Assembly (NCBI GenBank): GCA_035524795.1
Contig: DATKOF010000007.1
Location: 41,001 to 105,000 of the forward strand
Direction of reading: 5' to 3'
Length of the DNA: 64,000 bases
Origin: DATKOF01 sp035524795
GTDB taxonomy: Bacteria; Pseudomonadota; Gammaproteobacteria; Burkholderiales; SG8-41
Numbering within the stretch: position 1 is the first letter of the stretch; each line of letters starts with the position of its first letter. A program made the position numbers and the translations under genes. Positions 61,378 through 64,000 of this stretch are shown here, piece after piece. A model generated the notes under the pieces. It had not been told where the DNA came from. It did no database searches and saw only the letters and a program-made list of their open reading frames with translations.

Positions 61378-63870
61378 CTAGCCGACAGGCGCTCCGGGCG
61401 CCACCGGCCTGACCTGCCAGATCTGTTCGGCGTATTGCATGATGGTGCGGTCGCTGGAAAACTTGCCCATATTGGCGACGTTGAGAATCGCACATCGCAT
61501 CCATTGCTCGCGGTCGCGGTACAGCGCGTCCACCCGTTTCTGGCAGGCGATATAGGAGGCGTAGTCGGCCAGCAGCAGGTAATAATCGCCGTGCGCCAGC
61601 AGGCTGTCTACGACGGGTTTGAATTCATCCGGATTTCGCGGCGAGAAATAGCCGCCGGCGATCATGTCCAGCGTCTCCCGCAATTCGTCATTTTCAAAAT
61701 AATGGTCTCTCGGTCGATAGCCGCCCGCGCGCAGCGCGGCCACCTCGTCGGTAGTGAGCCCGAAAATGAAAAGATTATCGGCGCCGACCTCGTTGCCGAT
61801 TTCGATGTTAGCGCCATCCAGCGTGCCGATGGTCAATGCGCCGTTGAGCGCGAGCTTCATGTTACCGGTGCCCGAAGCCTCGGTGCCTGCGGTGGAAATC
61901 TGTTCGGACAAATCGGCGGCCGGAATGATGGCTTCGGCCAGCGAAACTCCGTAATTGGGAAAGAAAACCACCCTCAATCGTCCCTCGACGCGGACGTCCC
62001 TGTTGACGAAATCGGCGACATTGTTGATGAGCTTGACGATCATCTTGGCCATCGCATAGCCGGGTGCGGCCTTGCCCGCGAAAACGACCGTGCGCGCGAC
62101 CGCGTCATCCGACCGGTTATTGCGAATTCGGTTGTACATCGTCACCACGTGTAAAAGGTTGAGTAGCTGGCGCTTGTATTCGTGAATACGCTTGATCTGC
62201 ACGTCGAACAGCGAATCGGGATCGACCTCGATCACCAGCTTCTCCATGATCATGGCCGCGAAACGCTGCTTGTTGGCGCGCTTTACAGCGGCGAATTCGC
62301 GGCGGAACTGCGGGTCGTCGGCAAGCGGTGCCAGCCGCTTCAACTGGTCCAAGTCCTTGAGCCAGCCGTCGCCGATGCGGCGGGTAATCAGTGCGGCCAG
62401 CCCCGGGTTCGCCTGATTCAGCCAGCGGCGCTGCGTGATGCCGTTGGTCATGTTGACGATCTTGCCCGGCGAGTAGCGGTGAAAATCGGCAAATATGGTC
62501 CGCTTCATCAATTCGGTATGAATGGCGGCCACGCCGTTTACCTTGTGGCTGCCGACCACCGCCAGATGCGCCATGCGGATGCTCTTGCCGCCGCCTTCAT
62601 CGATGATCGACATGCGGCGCAGCATTTCGCCGTCGCCGGGAAAGCGGTGCGTGAGGTCGGTCAGGAAACGGTGATTTATCTCATAAATGATCTGCAAGTG
62701 ACGCGGCAGCAGTTTTTCGAACATTGCGACCGGCCATGTTTCCAGCGCTTCCGTCATCAGCGTATGGTTGGTATAGGCGAATGTGCGGGTGGTAATTTTC
62801 CATGCCTGTTCCCATTCCAGATGATCGACATCGATCAGAATGCGCATCAATTCCGGGATCGCGATCGCGGGATGGGTATCGTTGAGCTGGATCGCGACCT
62901 TTTCCGGGAGTTCGTCGAGGCTTTGATGGAACTTGCGGAAACGGTAGAGGATGTCCTGCAGCGACGCACAGACGAAGAAATACTGCTGTTTCAGGCGCAG
63001 CTCGCGCCCCATCGTCGTGGTGTCATCCGGATACAGCACCTTGGAGAGATTTTCCGACTCGTTCTTGTCTTCGACCGCCTTGATATAGTTGCCCTCGTTG
63101 AAATATTTCAATTCGAAATCGCGCGTGGCCTTCGCTGCCCACAGCCGCAAGTTGTTGACGGTGGACGTTGCATACCCCGGAATCGGCGTGTCGTAGGCCA
63201 TCGCCATCACATCCTCGGTATCGACCCACTGATGGCGCATGATCCCCTGCTCGTCACGGAATTGCACCACGCGCCCGTAGAACTTCACCGGATAGAGCAC
63301 CTCCGGGCGGGGAAACTCCCACGGATTGCCGTAGCGCAGCCAGTTGTCGGGGCGCTCCACCTGCCGGCCATGCTCAATCTGCTGCGAGAACATCCCGTAC
63401 TCGTAGCGGATGCCGTATCCGTAGCCCGGCAGATCGAGGGTCGCCATGGAATCGAGAAAACAGGCCGCCAGCCGCCCGAGACCGCCGTTGCCCAATGCAG
63501 CGTCATCTTCTATCTCGCATATATCGCGCAGATCGAGGCCGTGCGTTTCCAGCGCCTGACGGCATTCCCGGTCGAAGCGCAGATTGAGCAGGCTGTTCGA
63601 CAGCGTGCGCCCCATCAAAAATTCCAGCGACATGTAATACACGCGCTTGGCATCGCTCTTGTAATAGCTGCGCATGGTTTCCATCCAGCGTTGAATCAGA
63701 CGGTCGCGCGTCATGAAAGCGGTCGCATAGAACCAGTCGCGCCTGGTGGCGGTGATGAAATCCTTCCCAACCGAGAACACGAGGTGATTGGCGATGGACT
63801 CCTGGAGCGCATCGGCATCGAGGCTGACATGCCCGCCGGAGACGACGGGCCGTTGCAGGTGCTGGTTCAT
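61378..63870 (-). CDS. glgP: Glycogen phosphorylase (copy 2)
   Basis: 830-residue PLP-dependent phosphorylase, full length. The PLP-lysine region is EASGTGNMKLALNGALTIGTLDGANIEI; NGGLGRLAACFLDSMATLDLPGYGYGIRY is present. It is clearly a paralogue of the glgP at 42017-44488, but differs throughout. GGAGG lies six bases before the ATG at 63870, so that start is chosen over the GTG one codon upstream. It stands alone next to petC, about 12 kb from the main glycogen cluster. Confidence 0.95.
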   Translation of the reverse strand: MNQHLQRPVVSGGHVSLDADALQESIANHLVFSVGKDFITATRRDWFYATAFMTRDRLIQRWMETMRSYYKSDAKRVYYMSLEFLMGRTLSNSLLNLRFDRECRQALETHGLDLRDICEIEDDAALGNGGLGRLAACFLDSMATLDLPGYGYGIRYEYGMFSQQIEHGRQVERPDNWLRYGNPWEFPRPEVLYPVKFYGRVVQFRDEQGIMRHQWVDTEDVMAMAYDTPIPGYATSTVNNLRLWAAKATRDFELKYFNEGNYIKAVEDKNESENLSKVLYPDDTTTMGRELRLKQQYFFVCASLQDILYRFRKFHQSLDELPEKVAIQLNDTHPAIAIPELMRILIDVDHLEWEQAWKITTRTFAYTNHTLMTEALETWPVAMFEKLLPRHLQIIYEINHRFLTDLTHRFPGDGEMLRRMSIIDEGGGKSIRMAHLAVVGSHKVNGVAAIHTELMKRTIFADFHRYSPGKIVNMTNGITQRRWLNQANPGLAALITRRIGDGWLKDLDQLKRLAPLADDPQFRREFAAVKRANKQRFAAMIMEKLVIEVDPDSLFDVQIKRIHEYKRQLLNLLHVVTMYNRIRNNRSDDAVARTVVFAGKAAPGYAMAKMIVKLINNVADFVNRDVRVEGRLRVVFFPNYGVSLAEAIIPAADLSEQISTAGTEASGTGNMKLALNGALTIGTLDGANIEIGNEVGADNLFIFGLTTDEVAALRAGGYRPRDHYFENDELRETLDMIAGGYFSPRNPDEFKPVVDSLLAHGDYYLLLADYASYIACQKRVDALYRDREQWMRCAILNVANMGKFSSDRTIMQYAEQIWQVRPVAPGAPVG

Positions 63871-63873
63871 CAC

Positions 63874-64000
63874 GTACCTCCCTGCTGATGAATTGATGCA
63901 ATAAACAGTGGCGCCGCCCGAAACAACGGGCGTCAGTAGGCCTGCAAGTCCGCCCCATCCAGGTTCAGAGAATGCCGCCAGAACTGATCATCCCGGTCAA
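63874..64000. other. Upstream region of the second glgP, window end
   Basis: 127 bases with the ribosome site of glgP and a six-base hairpin CGCCCG/CGGGCG (63915-63932, loop aaacaa). No gene is seen before the window ends. Confidence 0.4.

Noticed and set aside
62182..63888. 568-residue plus-strand frame antisense to the second glgP
   Set aside because: Shadow of glgP; no domain motif and composition typical of antisense frames (similar long shadows lie over the first glgP and glgX).
1..64000. CRISPR arrays, tRNA or rRNA genes
   Set aside because: No regularly spaced direct repeats and no tRNA T-loop/acceptor pattern or rRNA-like sequence were seen.

Overview
The window looks like a chromosome segment of a GC-rich betaproteobacterium (Nitrosomonadales/Rhodocyclales-like). 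This is inferred from gene content and order, not from a marker gene: rpfE-recJ-prfB-lysS, bamD/rluD-pgeF, phaC-phaB-phaR, lolC-lolD and a petABC bc1 operon. Almost all of it is densely packed ordinary genes. I saw no rRNA, tRNA, CRISPR array or prophage.

Layout. 1-2.7 kb: the 3' end of an alkA-type DNA glycosylase, then an AT-rich frameshifted gene interrupted by an IS110-family element of the IS1111 type, then a decayed fragment of an srkA-like gene. 2.7-5.3 kb: a MarR regulator with a palindromic operator candidate and a tiny membrane peptide, the kinase SrkA, a ParB-fold protein and a BamE-like lipoprotein. 5.2-7.2 kb: lolD/lolC, joined by a heptanucleotide repeat. 7.3-13.9 kb: RpfE-like protein, recJ, a MgtC/DUF4010 membrane protein, prfB (with its programmed frameshift) and lysS. 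13.9-24 kb: bamD divergent from rluD-pgeF, a ZIP transporter, the PHA genes phaC-phaB-phaR, rimO and lplT. 24-36 kb: a DinG/YoaA helicase, a His-rich secreted protein with a CpxP/Spy-like partner, a beta-hydroxylase, a flavin reductase, a patatin lipoprotein, a DUF2934 protein, an acyl-CoA synthetase/GNAT protein, an Old-Yellow-Enzyme/FAD reductase and a nitroreductase. 36-39.7 kb: ergothioneine genes egtB and egtD with a flavodoxin-fold reductase. 39.9-53.3 kb: glycogen genes glgX, glgP, glgA, glgC divergent from glgB-malQ, then a class I aldolase. 53.5-58.6 kb: a DevBCA/MacB-like exporter with its own outer-membrane channel and a DUF2127 protein. 58.9-61.4 kb: petA-petB-petC. 61.4-63.9 kb: a second glycogen phosphorylase.

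How it fits together. The cell appears to store carbon both as polyhydroxybutyrate and as glycogen. The glycogen set is complete for synthesis (GlgC, GlgA, GlgB) and breakdown (two GlgP, GlgX, MalQ). Four promoters carry FNR/ANR/DNR-like boxes with 9 of 10 conserved bases (upstream of the His-rich/CpxP-like pair, the DUF2934 gene, the nitroreductase and the exporter operon), which suggests an oxygen- or NO-responsive set of genes.

The most interesting non-coding structures are three. The first is the right-end region of the IS1111-type element, which carries a 12-nt match to the DNA abutting its own end and is a bridge-RNA candidate. The second is a 271-bp element with perfect 23-bp terminal inverted repeats that exactly fills the gap between the convergent malQ and fba genes. 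The third is the shared FNR-type promoter architecture. No clearly new multi-gene system was found.
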